Assembly (NCBI RefSeq): GCF_005517195.1
Contig: NZ_CP040244.1
Coordinates: 1,568,001-1,632,000 of the forward strand
DNA: 64,000 nucleotides
Reading direction: 5' to 3'
Source: Streptomyces vilmorinianum
Lineage (GTDB): Bacteria; Actinomycetota; Actinomycetes; Streptomycetales; Streptomycetaceae
The notes beneath the pieces are model-generated. The model was given only the letters and a program-made list of their open reading frames with translations, had not been told where the DNA came from and made no database searches. Shown one piece after another: positions 11,745 to 18,919 of the stretch (position 1 is its first letter; each line of letters starts with the position of its first letter). The translations under genes and the position numbers were made by a program.

Positions 11745-11843
11745 TCAGAGGAGGACCAGGACCAGGACCAGGACCAGGACCAGGACCAGGACAAGGGCGG
11801 AGCCGAGAGCGGCGAGGGTGAGGGGGAGGCGGGCCAGGACCAT
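11745..11843 (-). CDS. Putative 32-residue hydrophobic peptide with Leu-Val repeat
   Basis: On the minus strand an ATG at 11843 opens a frame of MVLARLPLTLAALGSAL followed by alternating Val-Leu to a TGA at 11745. The product would be a single membrane-spanning helix with one Arg near the N-terminus. The repeat comes from the GACCAG hexanucleotide tandem on the plus strand, so copy-number change would lengthen or shorten the helix in frame. No strong ribosome site is visible. It could be a real small membrane protein or simply what this repeat encodes by chance. Confidence 0.3.
   Translation of the reverse strand: MVLARLPLTLAALGSALVLVLVLVLVLVLVLL
11754..11795 (+). repeat. Tandem hexanucleotide repeat (GACCAG)6-7
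   Basis: Six perfect GACCAG units are followed by one imperfect copy (GACAAG). The period of 6 keeps every reading frame intact. On the minus strand it encodes (Leu-Val)n. It is a simple-sequence tract prone to slippage. Confidence 0.95.
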
Positions 11844-11950
11844 GGCGACGGAACCAGGCGAGGAAGACACCTCATTCAGCCAAGCCGCCAACCGTCAAGC
11901 GGAGAACGGTCTTCGGTGAAAAGCGGATACTCGATACGGACACGTCCTGC

Positions 11951-12133
11951 ATGGCTGTTCGGGTAACTGAAACGACCCCCTACGACGCCGACCGTGCCCG
12001 ATTCACCCCCCAGGCGCTGGCGCGCCTGGGGCAGGCTACGGGTGCGCGGCCCGGGTCCTCGCGGTACTGGTGCGCCGAGCCGGACGACTGGCTGGAGGTC
12101 ACGGTGACCGACGACGGCACGGGCGGGGGCTGA
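11951..12133 (+). CDS. Small hypothetical protein (60 aa)
   Basis: The ATG frame gives 60 residues with normal Streptomyces codon bias, ending WLEVTVTDDGTGGG. That tail resembles the G1 box of histidine-kinase-type ATPases (VTDDGxG), so this may be a fragment of a GHKL ATPase rather than a functional gene. There is no clear ribosome site. The flanks (11844-11950 and 12134-12348) contain no other recognisable gene. Confidence 0.3.
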   Translation: MAVRVTETTPYDADRARFTPQALARLGQATGARPGSSRYWCAEPDDWLEVTVTDDGTGGG

Positions 12134-12348
12134 GGAGGCGGGAACCTGCCTGCACTGCTCCGCGCATCTGCCCCGGTCGCGATGGCCGTGCTCCACCACG
12201 TACGACTGCCGGGTGACGGTCGCTCGGCCGGACGGGGGAGGGGTCGGCGCGCGGATCTGCGGCCTGGAGCCGATGGCAGGGCGGCGGCCAGAGCGCAGGA
12301 TAGATCGCGTTCCGCCAGTCAACTCCCCTCGGGGAAAAGGAGATCATC

Positions 12349-12972
12349 ATGGCTTCGCTGTCTGCCCGCCGTACCGTCACCGCCACGGTCGCGGCCCTCG
12401 TCGCGGGGCTCACCCTGTGCGCCTCGTCCGTCGCCTCGTCCGCCGAGCAGCAGACGGAGGACCGCCGACCGGCCGTGGCGCGGGTCGTCGGCAGTGGCGA
12501 CATTGTGCTGCCGTATCTGAAGGACGACGACGTCCGTTCGTTCAGCTTCGACGCGGTGGCCGCCCCGTTCACCCAGCCGCGGCCCGGGGCTTCGCGTGGA
12601 CTGCCCGTCGACGCGCGCGGGACCGTGCGGATCTCGCACTACTCGGCCGAACAGAACATCACCTACACCTTCGAGGGCCAGGTGGAGTGCCTGGTCACCG
12701 GCCCGCGCACGGCGACCGTCTCCGCCCTGATCACCAAGGTCAGCCACGAGGAGACCGGCCGGCTCGGCAAGCGCGTCGGGCTGAGCGTCCACGACGGCGG
12801 CAAGGGCGGCAAGGCGGACCGGGTGGGCTTCTCGTGGAACGGGGTGAACCTGCTTCCGAATGGCGAGGACGCCGAGGTCGGCACCTGCATGGCGCCCGCC
12901 CCCTACGCTCCAGTCGTCAAGGGCGGTTACACCGTCACCCACGCCGAACTGCCGGAGTTCCCCCGCCCGTAG
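12349..12972 (+). CDS. Secreted protein of unknown function
   Basis: This 207-residue protein starts 7 nt after an AAAAGGAGATC ribosome site. Residues 1-32 are a Sec signal peptide (RR pair, hydrophobic core, ASSVASSA cleavage region). The mature part is acidic and likely beta-rich, with two cysteines (in VECLV and GTCMA) that could form a disulphide. It contains a Gly/Lys-rich loop (DGGKGGK). I do not recognise a named domain. It converges on the AlkC-like gene with only 13 nt between the two stop codons. Confidence 0.75.
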   Translation: MASLSARRTVTATVAALVAGLTLCASSVASSAEQQTEDRRPAVARVVGSGDIVLPYLKDDDVRSFSFDAVAAPFTQPRPGASRGLPVDARGTVRISHYSAEQNITYTFEGQVECLVTGPRTATVSALITKVSHEETGRLGKRVGLSVHDGGKGGKADRVGFSWNGVNLLPNGEDAEVGTCMAPAPYAPVVKGGYTVTHAELPEFPRP

Positions 12973-12985
12973 GGCCTTGCGGGAG

Positions 12986-14077
12986 TCAGGGCGCCAGGAG
13001 GGTGAAGTCCGCTGTGCCGTGGGGCGTCCGTTGATCTGGAGTTGAACGCGGTGCACGCCGGGGTGGTAGCGGCGGCGGTGAGGGGGCGGAAGGAGTGGCG
13101 GCGCAGGCCGGACCACTGTTCGCCGGGTTCCAGGGTGCGGGTGGTCAGTTTGAAGACCTTGGGGCTGAGGGGTCCGTCGGCCTTGCGGTGGTGGATGACG
13201 TAGTCGATGGCGAGGCTCGCGGCGCGGGAGCCGGTGTTGGTGACCTGGTAGCGGAAGGCGAGTTCGCCGCCGACGCGTACCTCGGGTGTGCGGACCTCGG
13301 GTCCGGTGACGTGGAGTGTGGCGTCGGGGTCGTGTCCGAGGAGGGCCAGGGCCTGCGGATCGCCGGCCTTGACGAGGGTGCGCAGGCCGTGGCGGACGGT
13401 GGCCCGCGTGGTGGGGGCGGGGTCGGTGAGCCAGCGGGCGGCGGTGGCGACGGCCGTGTCCGGGTGGTCGCGGCTGATGTCGTTGAGGTGGTTGGCCACG
13501 GAACGTCTGACGTACTCGGACGGGTCGCGGTACAGCGCGTCCAGGACGGGCAGGGCGGGGGTCGGGTCGGCGACGAGTGCGGGCAGGCGGGGCGCCCAGG
13601 GGAGGCGGGGGCGCGTTGTCTCGCTGGCCAGGCGGCGTACGTGGGGGTCGGGGTGGGCTGTCCAGGGCAGGATCGTCCGCAGGGCCCGCTGGAGGTCGTG
13701 CTGGAGGAAGCGGCGTACGGCCGTTTCCGCGGTGAGCCGCGGGGTGAGGTCGGCGAGGAGATCGAGGGCGGGCTCGAACACGTTGTGGGCGAGGGTGCGT
13801 TCGGCGACGGCGGCGTTGACGGGGTAGGTCATCCAGCCGGTGAATCCGGCCTGGCCGAGGGCCGTTCGGACGACGGCGGCGAAGGCCGGGTAGCCGTCGG
13901 GCAGGTCGGCGAGTACGGCCTCCTTGACCAGGGCGCGACGCGCTCGCTGAACGACCGGCCGTCGAGGTGACCGCCGCAGGCGTGGAGGGCGGGCGCCGGC
14001 GCGGCGCCGGCCGCCGCCATGATCGCGGCGAGCTCGTCGACCGTCCGGGCGTTGATCAGTTCCTCGGCGGTGGGCAC
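12986..14077 (-). pseudogene. alkC-like: AlkC-like DNA alkylation-repair glycosylase, three frameshifts
   Basis: AlkC enzymes excise N3/N7-alkylated purines with a HEAT-like repeat fold plus a C-terminal Ig-like domain. The sequence matches that plan. The N-terminus MPTAEELINARTVDELAAIM starts at 14077. The middle contains the diagnostic DPSEYVRRSVANHLNDISRD and LASETTRPRLPWAP. An Ig-like tail (GGELAFRYQVTNTGSRAASL) follows and ends NGRPTA...ADFTLLAP. The frame breaks at about 13937, 13057 and 13012, each repaired by adding one C or G next to a short C/G run. The three deletions sum to one codon. Either the gene is dead or the assembly has homopolymer errors; uniform single deletions fit both explanations. 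Repaired, it would encode about 364 residues. Confidence 0.7.
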
Positions 14078-14119
14078 GGCGCCTGCCTCCTTCTCTTCTT
14101 CTTCATCGGGGGCGTCCGG

Positions 14120-14419
14120 TCAGTCCTGGGCGCTGTGCAGCACTTCGGCGTGCCGCATCTCGTGCACCTCGCCGATCAGGCTGAAGAACTCCCCGACGGC
14201 CGGGTCCCCGGGCATCTCCTCCGCCGCGCGGGCGGCGGCCTCCGGGGAGGCCCAGACGATGAGGTCGAGGAGCGAGCCGTCCTCGTACCGGGCGAGGTGC
14301 GCGCCGAGGAAGTCGGAACCGTACCGCTCGCGCAGGAGGGAGATGAGCTGGTCGCGGTGGGCGGTCAGCTGCTCGGGGTCGGCGCAGGCGAAGCGGACGT
14401 ACTCGATGGTCGTGCTCAT
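14120..14419 (-). CDS. ABM-like (antibiotic biosynthesis monooxygenase fold) protein
   Basis: This 99-residue protein is typical in length and pattern for a ferredoxin-like dimeric alpha/beta-barrel monooxygenase: IEYVRFACADPEQL, then YEDGSLLDLIVWASPEAAARA, then EFFSLIGEVHEMRHAEVL. Such proteins oxidise small aromatics or quinones without cofactors, or act as small-ligand sensors. The specific substrate cannot be read from sequence. An AAGGGG ribosome site precedes the ATG. Operator A (14443-14468) lies 23 nt upstream, the same distance as for sapC, so it should be co-regulated with the divergent CGNR regulator. Confidence 0.7.
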   Translation of the reverse strand: MSTTIEYVRFACADPEQLTAHRDQLISLLRERYGSDFLGAHLARYEDGSLLDLIVWASPEAAARAAEEMPGDPAVGEFFSLIGEVHEMRHAEVLHSAQD

Positions 14420-14442
14420 GGGAACCCCTTCACATGTCGACT

Positions 14443-14468
14443 CACGGATTTAGATCGCTGAATCCGTG
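14443..14468. promoter_or_regulatory. Operator A, inverted repeat CACGGATT-N10-AATCCGTG
   Basis: This is a perfect 8-bp inverted repeat with a 10-bp spacer, centred in the divergent region between the ABM-like gene and the CGNR regulator. It lies 23 nt upstream of the ABM start codon, where a repressor would cover the promoter or transcription start. The same arms recur at 14481 and 15844. Confidence 0.75.
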
Positions 14469-14480
14469 ATGGGAAGCTAT

Positions 14481-14506
14481 CACGGATTCGACGTGGTGAA
14501 TCCGTG
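14481..14506. promoter_or_regulatory. Operator B, inverted repeat CACGGATT-N10-AATCCGTG
   Basis: The arms and spacer length are identical to operator A; here the arms extend to 9 bp (CACGGATTC/GAATCCGTG). It ends 19 nt before the ATG of the CGNR regulator, consistent with autoregulation. Confidence 0.75.
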
Positions 14507-14525
14507 GGTCCGGTAGGTTGGTGGT

Positions 14526-15071
14526 ATGACCCTCAAGAACCTGCGCGAGATGCCGTGGATCGGCGAGCGGCCGGTCCTCGACCTGGCCAACACCGTCGTC
14601 GTCGGAGCCGGGCACGCGGGTGTGGACGTCGATCTGCTGGCCGATCCGGAGCTGCTGGCGTCCTGGCGGGAGAAGGCGCTCGACCGGGAACTCGCGGACC
14701 TGCCCCTGGAGGATCTGGCGGAGCTGCGCGCCCCGGTCAGGGACGCGCTGGACGCGGCGGCGCGGCAGGCGCCGCTGCCGGGGCCGGCGCGGGCGCGGCT
14801 CAACGCGCTGGCCGCGCGGGCTCCGGTGACGTTCCGGGTCGACGACGCCGGCCGTCTCGCGGAGCAGGAGGCCGGCGGGCCGGTCGCGGCGGCGGTCGCC
14901 CGGCAGGCGCTGGTGCTGGCCGCCGGGCCGGAGCAGGCGCGGTTGCGGCGCTGCCCCGCGCCGAGCTGCGGAATGTTCTTCCTCGCGCGCAGGCGGGACC
15001 AGGCGTGGTGCTCGATCGGCTGCGGCAACCGGGCGCGTGCTGCCCGTCGGAGCGGGCAGCACGAGGACTGA
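14526..15071 (+). CDS. CGNR zinc-finger / ABATE-domain transcriptional regulator
   Basis: This 181-residue protein has the two-part architecture of the family. The N-terminal ABATE-like ligand domain (GERPVLDLANTVVV, residues 14-27, to about 135) is thought to bind a small molecule. The C-terminal CGNR zinc finger has ligands Cys143, Cys148, Cys162 and Cys166, with CGNR itself at 166-169 and a basic tail for DNA contact. These are cytoplasmic one-component regulators. It sits between two minus-strand genes (ABM-like and SapC). All three genes carry the same inverted repeat upstream, so this protein is the natural candidate to bind it. The direct ligand is unknown. The assignment as regulator of the repeats is inference from context. 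Confidence 0.88.
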   Translation: MTLKNLREMPWIGERPVLDLANTVVVGAGHAGVDVDLLADPELLASWREKALDRELADLPLEDLAELRAPVRDALDAAARQAPLPGPARARLNALAARAPVTFRVDDAGRLAEQEAGGPVAAAVARQALVLAAGPEQARLRRCPAPSCGMFFLARRRDQAWCSIGCGNRARAARRSGQHED

Positions 15072-15112
15072 TCCCGCCCCGTCCCTGCCTCCGCCCTTCC
15101 CTCCCCCCCCCG

Positions 15113-15820
15113 TCAGTCGTTGGCGAGCTCGCTGTAGAGGCCCGTCAGGTTCTGCAGCGAGATGAGATGGGTGTGGATCAGTTTGAGATAGCCCTTGAGG
15201 TTGAGGGAGATCAGGTCGGCGAGGGGGTCGCCGGTGCCGATCTCCTTCAGTCGTTCCTCGTCGACCGCCCAGTACTCGCCGATCTGGACGGTGTCGCCGC
15301 CGGCGGGGGTCACCGTCAGCGTCTGCTGCTTCAGCAGGTCGAGGCGGAGTAGTTCCTTGGTGAAGTTCCGGGTCCGCTGTGCCTCCCAGGCGCACTGCCG
15401 CAGGAACTCGACGCGCTCGGCCAGGAACGGTGTGAGGGAGCCGTCGTCCTCGAAGAGGCGATCGCCCTCGACCGTGCTCCAGCCGTCGTAGTCGGCGTCG
15501 ATGTACACGGTCATCTCTCCGTCCTCCTCCTCGACCGGGAAGAACGGGTACGCGCGGACCGAGGCCGGCCGGTACGTGTGGGGGCGCCAGTCGCCGTCCC
15601 GTGTGACGTACTGGTTGCGGCCCTGCTCAAGGCCCAGCAGGGCGCAGGGGGTGAGCCCTCTCGGGCCCTCGACGAAGATGATCGGGTAGGTCACCGCGAC
15701 CTCCGGGAACTCCACCGCCTGGAGTGCGGCGACCTGCTGCGTCGCGCCGTACCGCGCGTTCCGCGGCAGGGTCACGCGCAGCGACGCGTGCTCTTCCTTG
15801 TTGAGTGGCGTAGGCAGCAT
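15113..15820 (-). CDS. SapC family protein
   Basis: This 235-residue protein matches the SapC family across its length. It has an N-terminal LNKEEHASLRVTL segment, YPIIFVEG near 48-55, CALLGLEQGRNQYV, the YRRYPF-like PASVRAYPFF, LFEDDGSLTPFL, and the closing LIHTHLISLQNL. SapC proteins are known mainly from Proteobacteria, often near flavin halogenases or TonB receptors; their biochemical role is unresolved. There is no signal peptide. An AGGGGAGATCTC ribosome site precedes the ATG at 15820. Operator C lies 23 nt upstream. Its presence beside an ABM protein and a CGNR regulator in an actinomycete is unusual and suggests a small transferred module. A run of nine C residues (15103-15111) lies just past the stop. 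Confidence 0.8.
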   Translation of the reverse strand: MLPTPLNKEEHASLRVTLPRNARYGATQQVAALQAVEFPEVAVTYPIIFVEGPRGLTPCALLGLEQGRNQYVTRDGDWRPHTYRPASVRAYPFFPVEEEDGEMTVYIDADYDGWSTVEGDRLFEDDGSLTPFLAERVEFLRQCAWEAQRTRNFTKELLRLDLLKQQTLTVTPAGGDTVQIGEYWAVDEERLKEIGTGDPLADLISLNLKGYLKLIHTHLISLQNLTGLYSELAND

Positions 15821-15843
15821 GAGATCTCCCCTCGATCTTTATT

Positions 15844-15868
15844 CACGGATTCAGGAGTCGAATCCGTG
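15844..15868. promoter_or_regulatory. Operator C, inverted repeat CACGGATTC-N7-GAATCCGTG
   Basis: This is the third copy of the motif, with 9-bp perfect arms (10 bp counting the flanking T/A) and a spacer one base shorter than in A and B. It lies 23 nt upstream of the sapC start codon and overlaps the last codons and stop of the XRE gene, so that protein's C-terminus is partly dictated by the operator. Confidence 0.75.
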
Positions 15869-16771
15869 AGTCACGCTATCAGTCCTCGTGCGGGTCGGCG
15901 CCGGGTTCGGTGCCGTCCAGCTGCCGAGCAGCCGCAGCGCGGCGTCCGCGCGGGCGTCGGGTGCCGTGAAGACGACCAGGGACCAGCCTTCGTCGCCGGG
16001 CAGCGCGAGCGTCTCGTACGCGAGGTCGAAGCCGCCGACCACGGGATGCCGGAAGGTCTTGGTGCCGTGCGTCTTGTCCCGCACCTCCTGTGCCGCCCAC
16101 AGGTGCCGGAAGTCCTCGCTGCGGCGGCTCAGTTCGGTGACGACCCGGGCCAGCCGCGCGTCCCCGGGACGGCGTCCGGCCGACAGGCGCAGGAAGCCGA
16201 CGGTCTGCCGTGCCACGTCCGCCCACCCCGGGTACAGCTCCCGCGCGGCGGCGTCGAGGAAGACGTGCCGGGCGAGGTTGAGCCGCCGGGCAGGCGTAAG
16301 TACCGGGTCGCCGAGCAGGGCACGGGCCAGGTCGTTGGCGTCGAGAACGTCCATCACGGGATCCAGGACGTACGCCGGGACGGCTCCCACCGCGGCCAGT
16401 AGACGCCGCAGCCCGTCCCGTACCGGGACGCCGTCGTCCCCCTCCGTCTCCTCGGCGTCGACCGGGGCCGAGGCGAGCGTCGTCCTTGCGCCGCGGGCCC
16501 GGTGCGCCAGGTCGTACAGGTGGGCACGCTCGGTCGGATCGAGTCTTAGGACGCGGGCCAGGCTGTCGAGCACGGCGTCGGAGGGATTGCGGGCCCGGCC
16601 CTGTTCCAGGCGTGTGTAGTAGACGACGCTGACGCCCGCGAGGTCGGCCACCTCCTCGCGCCGGAGCCCCGCGACCCGGCGCCTGTCGAGGAGGGGGAGT
16701 CCGGCCTCCACCGGGGTCACCCGGGCACGGCGCGAGCTCAGGAATCGGCCGAGTTCGTTCGCTGAGTTCAT
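15851..16771 (-). CDS. XRE-family regulator with MmyB-like ligand domain
   Basis: The 306-residue protein has an N-terminal helix-turn-helix. It contains LGRFLSSRRARVTP at residues 7-20, then LRREEVADLAGVSVVYYTRLEQGRA, the HTH signature of this family. The C-terminal MmyB-like PAS-fold domain includes VPAYVLDPVMDVLDAND and the conserved GFDLAYETLALPGD. Related regulators commonly repress a divergent oxidoreductase gene and bind a hydrophobic ligand. Here an MDR oxidoreductase starts 180 bp away on the plus strand. The ATG at 16771 fits the family N-terminus (MNSANELGRFL). The last residues (THGFDS) and the stop fall inside operator C of the next gene. Confidence 0.88.
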   Translation of the reverse strand: MNSANELGRFLSSRRARVTPVEAGLPLLDRRRVAGLRREEVADLAGVSVVYYTRLEQGRARNPSDAVLDSLARVLRLDPTERAHLYDLAHRARGARTTLASAPVDAEETEGDDGVPVRDGLRRLLAAVGAVPAYVLDPVMDVLDANDLARALLGDPVLTPARRLNLARHVFLDAAARELYPGWADVARQTVGFLRLSAGRRPGDARLARVVTELSRRSEDFRHLWAAQEVRDKTHGTKTFRHPVVGGFDLAYETLALPGDEGWSLVVFTAPDARADAALRLLGSWTAPNPAPTRTRTDSVTHGFDS

Positions 16772-16950
16772 GCGCGCCAGTATGTGCGGCGCCGGCGGCG
16801 CTCTGCCTGTCCCTGCGAGTACCCCTCTGCCGGTCAGGCCCGCGTCCCGCCGGGTACTCACGGGGTAGTGGCTCCGCTTCCACGGTGCGGCGAAGGTGAC
16901 GGAGGTGCGACCGCACCACACCCCCCTCGACACGACAGGAGCCCGTCTTG

Positions 16951-17856
16951 ATGCGCGCAGTGGTCTTCTCCCGGTACGGCGACGAAAGCGTCCTGGAACT
17001 CACCCGGCGGCCGGCGCCGGCACCGGCGGACGGAGACGTCCTCGTGGAGGTGAAGGCGGCCGGGGTGAACCCCGTCGACTGGAAGTACCGCGAGGGCGCG
17101 GTGCGCAGCGACCTGCCGTTCCCGCTCGGCATGGGCTGGGACGTGTCCGGCGTCGTCCGGGCCACGGTGCCCGGCGGCCCGGCGATCGGCGATGAGGTGT
17201 ACGGGATGCTCCCGCTTCCTTACGGCGGCGCCTACCAGGAACTGGCCGTCCTGCCCGCCTCCGCCGTGGCGCCCAAACCCGCCCGGCTGACCCACACCGA
17301 GGCCGCCGCCGTGCCCCTGGCCGCGCTGACGGCATGGCAGGCGCTGGAGGCGGCGGGAGCGAAGCCCGGGCTGCGGGTCCTGGTGCACGCGGGTGCCGGC
17401 GGCGTCGGTCACTTCGCCGTGCAGCTCGCCCGTCACCTCGGAGCGCACGTCACCGCCACCGCCTCCGCCCGCAACCTGGACTTCCTGCGCCGCCTCGGCG
17501 TCGACGAGCCGATCGACCGCGTAACCGCCGAACTGGCTGCCGGGGCCCCCTTCGACGTCGTCCTGGACACCGTCGGAGGCCCGGTGCAGCACGCGTCCTG
17601 GGGGCTGCTGCGCCCCGGCGGCACCCTCATCACCCTTCCTGAACCCGTGGACGAGACGTACCGCCTTCCCGGAATCACGGCCCGCCGCGTCATCGTCACC
17701 CCCGACGGAAAGGCGCTGCGCCGGATCGGCACGCTCATCGACTCGGGTGCCGTGCATGTGGAGGTCCAAGCGGTCCTCCCGCTGGAGGAGGCGGCGGAGG
17801 CACACCGCATCAGCAAGGAGGGCCGGGTGCGCGGCAAGCTGGTCCTCAGCCTCTGA
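16951..17856 (+). CDS. MDR-family NADP-dependent (quinone-type) oxidoreductase
   Basis: This 302-residue zinc-free medium-chain dehydrogenase/reductase has an N-terminal GroES-like fold (VEVKAAGVNPVDWKYREG, residues about 34-51), the catalytic-region segment PLGMGWDVSGVV, and a Rossmann NADPH site VLVHAGAGGVGHFAVQLA at about 147-164. The C-terminus ends GRVRGKLVLSL, as is usual in this family. It likely reduces a quinone or enone in the cytoplasm. ATG at 16951 is preferred over the TTG codon immediately before it. It is transcribed divergently from the XRE/MmyB-like gene, its probable repressor. Confidence 0.88.
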   Translation: MRAVVFSRYGDESVLELTRRPAPAPADGDVLVEVKAAGVNPVDWKYREGAVRSDLPFPLGMGWDVSGVVRATVPGGPAIGDEVYGMLPLPYGGAYQELAVLPASAVAPKPARLTHTEAAAVPLAALTAWQALEAAGAKPGLRVLVHAGAGGVGHFAVQLARHLGAHVTATASARNLDFLRRLGVDEPIDRVTAELAAGAPFDVVLDTVGGPVQHASWGLLRPGGTLITLPEPVDETYRLPGITARRVIVTPDGKALRRIGTLIDSGAVHVEVQAVLPLEEAAEAHRISKEGRVRGKLVLSL

Positions 17857-17929
17857 GGCAGCCTTCGGAGCGCAGATGGCGGCCGAGAGGGGCGGTCCAC
17901 CGCGTACCAGAATCTCGGTCGGGCCCCGC

Positions 17930-18228
17930 GGACGCGGCCGGCGAAGACGGGCCGACCCCCCCGGAAGCAGGCGGGAGCTGGTGCTCACCCCGAAGGCCGG
18001 TGCGCCGCTGGACTATCTGGTGACCCATCCCGGCGAACGGCTCCCCAGGCAACGGCTGCTGGAGGTTTTGTGGGGCTGGGAGACCGCCGGCACCACGCGT
18101 GAACCGTGGACAACCGGATCGCCGAACTGCGACGCGTGCTCGGGGACGATCCCGCGGTGCCCCGCTGGATCGAGACCGTCACCGGACAGGGGTACCGCTT
18201 CATCGCACCGGTCGAGGGTGGAGCGTGA
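17930..18228 (+). pseudogene. OmpR-type response regulator, DNA-binding domain remnant
   Basis: The winged-helix output domain is recognisable in two frames: ELVLTPKAGAPLDYLVTHPG and RLPRQRLLEVLWGWE, then NRIAELRRVLGDD, PRWIETVTGQGYRFIAP. The break is at about 18095 (two extra bases or one missing). The receiver domain with its phospho-Asp is absent upstream. The stop TGA at 18226 overlaps the GTG of the kinase remnant, which preserves the original operon arrangement. Confidence 0.65.
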
Positions 18229-18532
18229 CCAGTCGGAAACGCTCCTGGCCGCCTGTCGCGGCCGCGCTCCTGGCCGGTGGAGCGGTGGCCGCCCTCACCG
18301 CGCTGCTCCTGGGTGATGTGATCGTGCACGTACGGTTCGTCCCGGCGTTGTGTCGCGGTGCTCGCCGCCGTGGTCGCGGCGGTGGCAGTGGGCATCATCC
18401 TGGTCCGGCGGCGCATGGAACAGCTGCGCGCACCTGATGGAGGAGACCAGAGAGGAACACCGGCGTTTTCTGCGACGGCTGGACCATGAGCGGAAGAATC
18501 AGTGGCGCTGCGGGTATCAGTATGGCCTCTGA
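18225..18532 (+). pseudogene. Histidine kinase N-terminal remnant
   Basis: GTG at 18225 begins a basic N-terminus and a transmembrane helix (AAALLAGGAVAALTALLLG). A frame change follows, then a second helix (VAVLAAVVAAVAVGIILV), another change, and a dimerisation segment EETREEHRRFLRRLDHE with the phospho-acceptor His followed by degraded KNQ. The ATPase domain is missing. This is a two-component kinase cut off just after its H-box, with at least two frameshifts. Confidence 0.6.
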
Positions 18533-18784
18533 CCTGCGGATACGGCCTGTCGCAGGGCGGGTCCGATATGGCCGGCGGAAGGCCAGGCCGCCCCTTCTGC
18601 GAGCGGCCCCACCGCTCGAATCCTACGGATCCGAGGCCGTCGAGGGGAGTCGTGCACCGGTAGGACCGGCCACTGTCGTGGGTGGCAGGCTGCGCTGTAC
18701 GAGCCGTCGACGTGCGTCCGACCACAGTCCTCTCCCACCTGCGGGCGGGAGATACCCTCGCCGGGGCACGCCAGTTCGTGGAGG

Positions 18785-18919
18785 ACCGCCCGCCTCTCCG
18801 AGGCGCTGCCCCGGGCGAAGACGCACACCTTCGACGGACACATCCCCCACGTCACGCACCCGGACGACTACGCGAACCGTGTCACCAGCTTCATCGAGGC
18901 GAGCCGCCGGCCGTCATGA
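18785..18919 (+). pseudogene. Alpha/beta-hydrolase C-terminal fragment
   Basis: About 45 residues read RLSEALPRAKTHTFDG followed by HIPHVTHPDDYANRV and FIEASRRPS-stop. This is the end of an alpha/beta-hydrolase containing the catalytic-His loop (GHIPH). The nucleophile and acid regions are absent upstream. The fragment overlaps the 3' end of the FAD oxidoreductase on the other strand. The stretch from 18533 to 18784 holds no recognisable gene. Confidence 0.6.

Noticed and set aside
18517..18855. Minus-strand frame in the gap before the FAD oxidoreductase
   Set aside because: No family similarity, atypical composition, and it lies opposite the hydrolase fragment; treated as non-coding.
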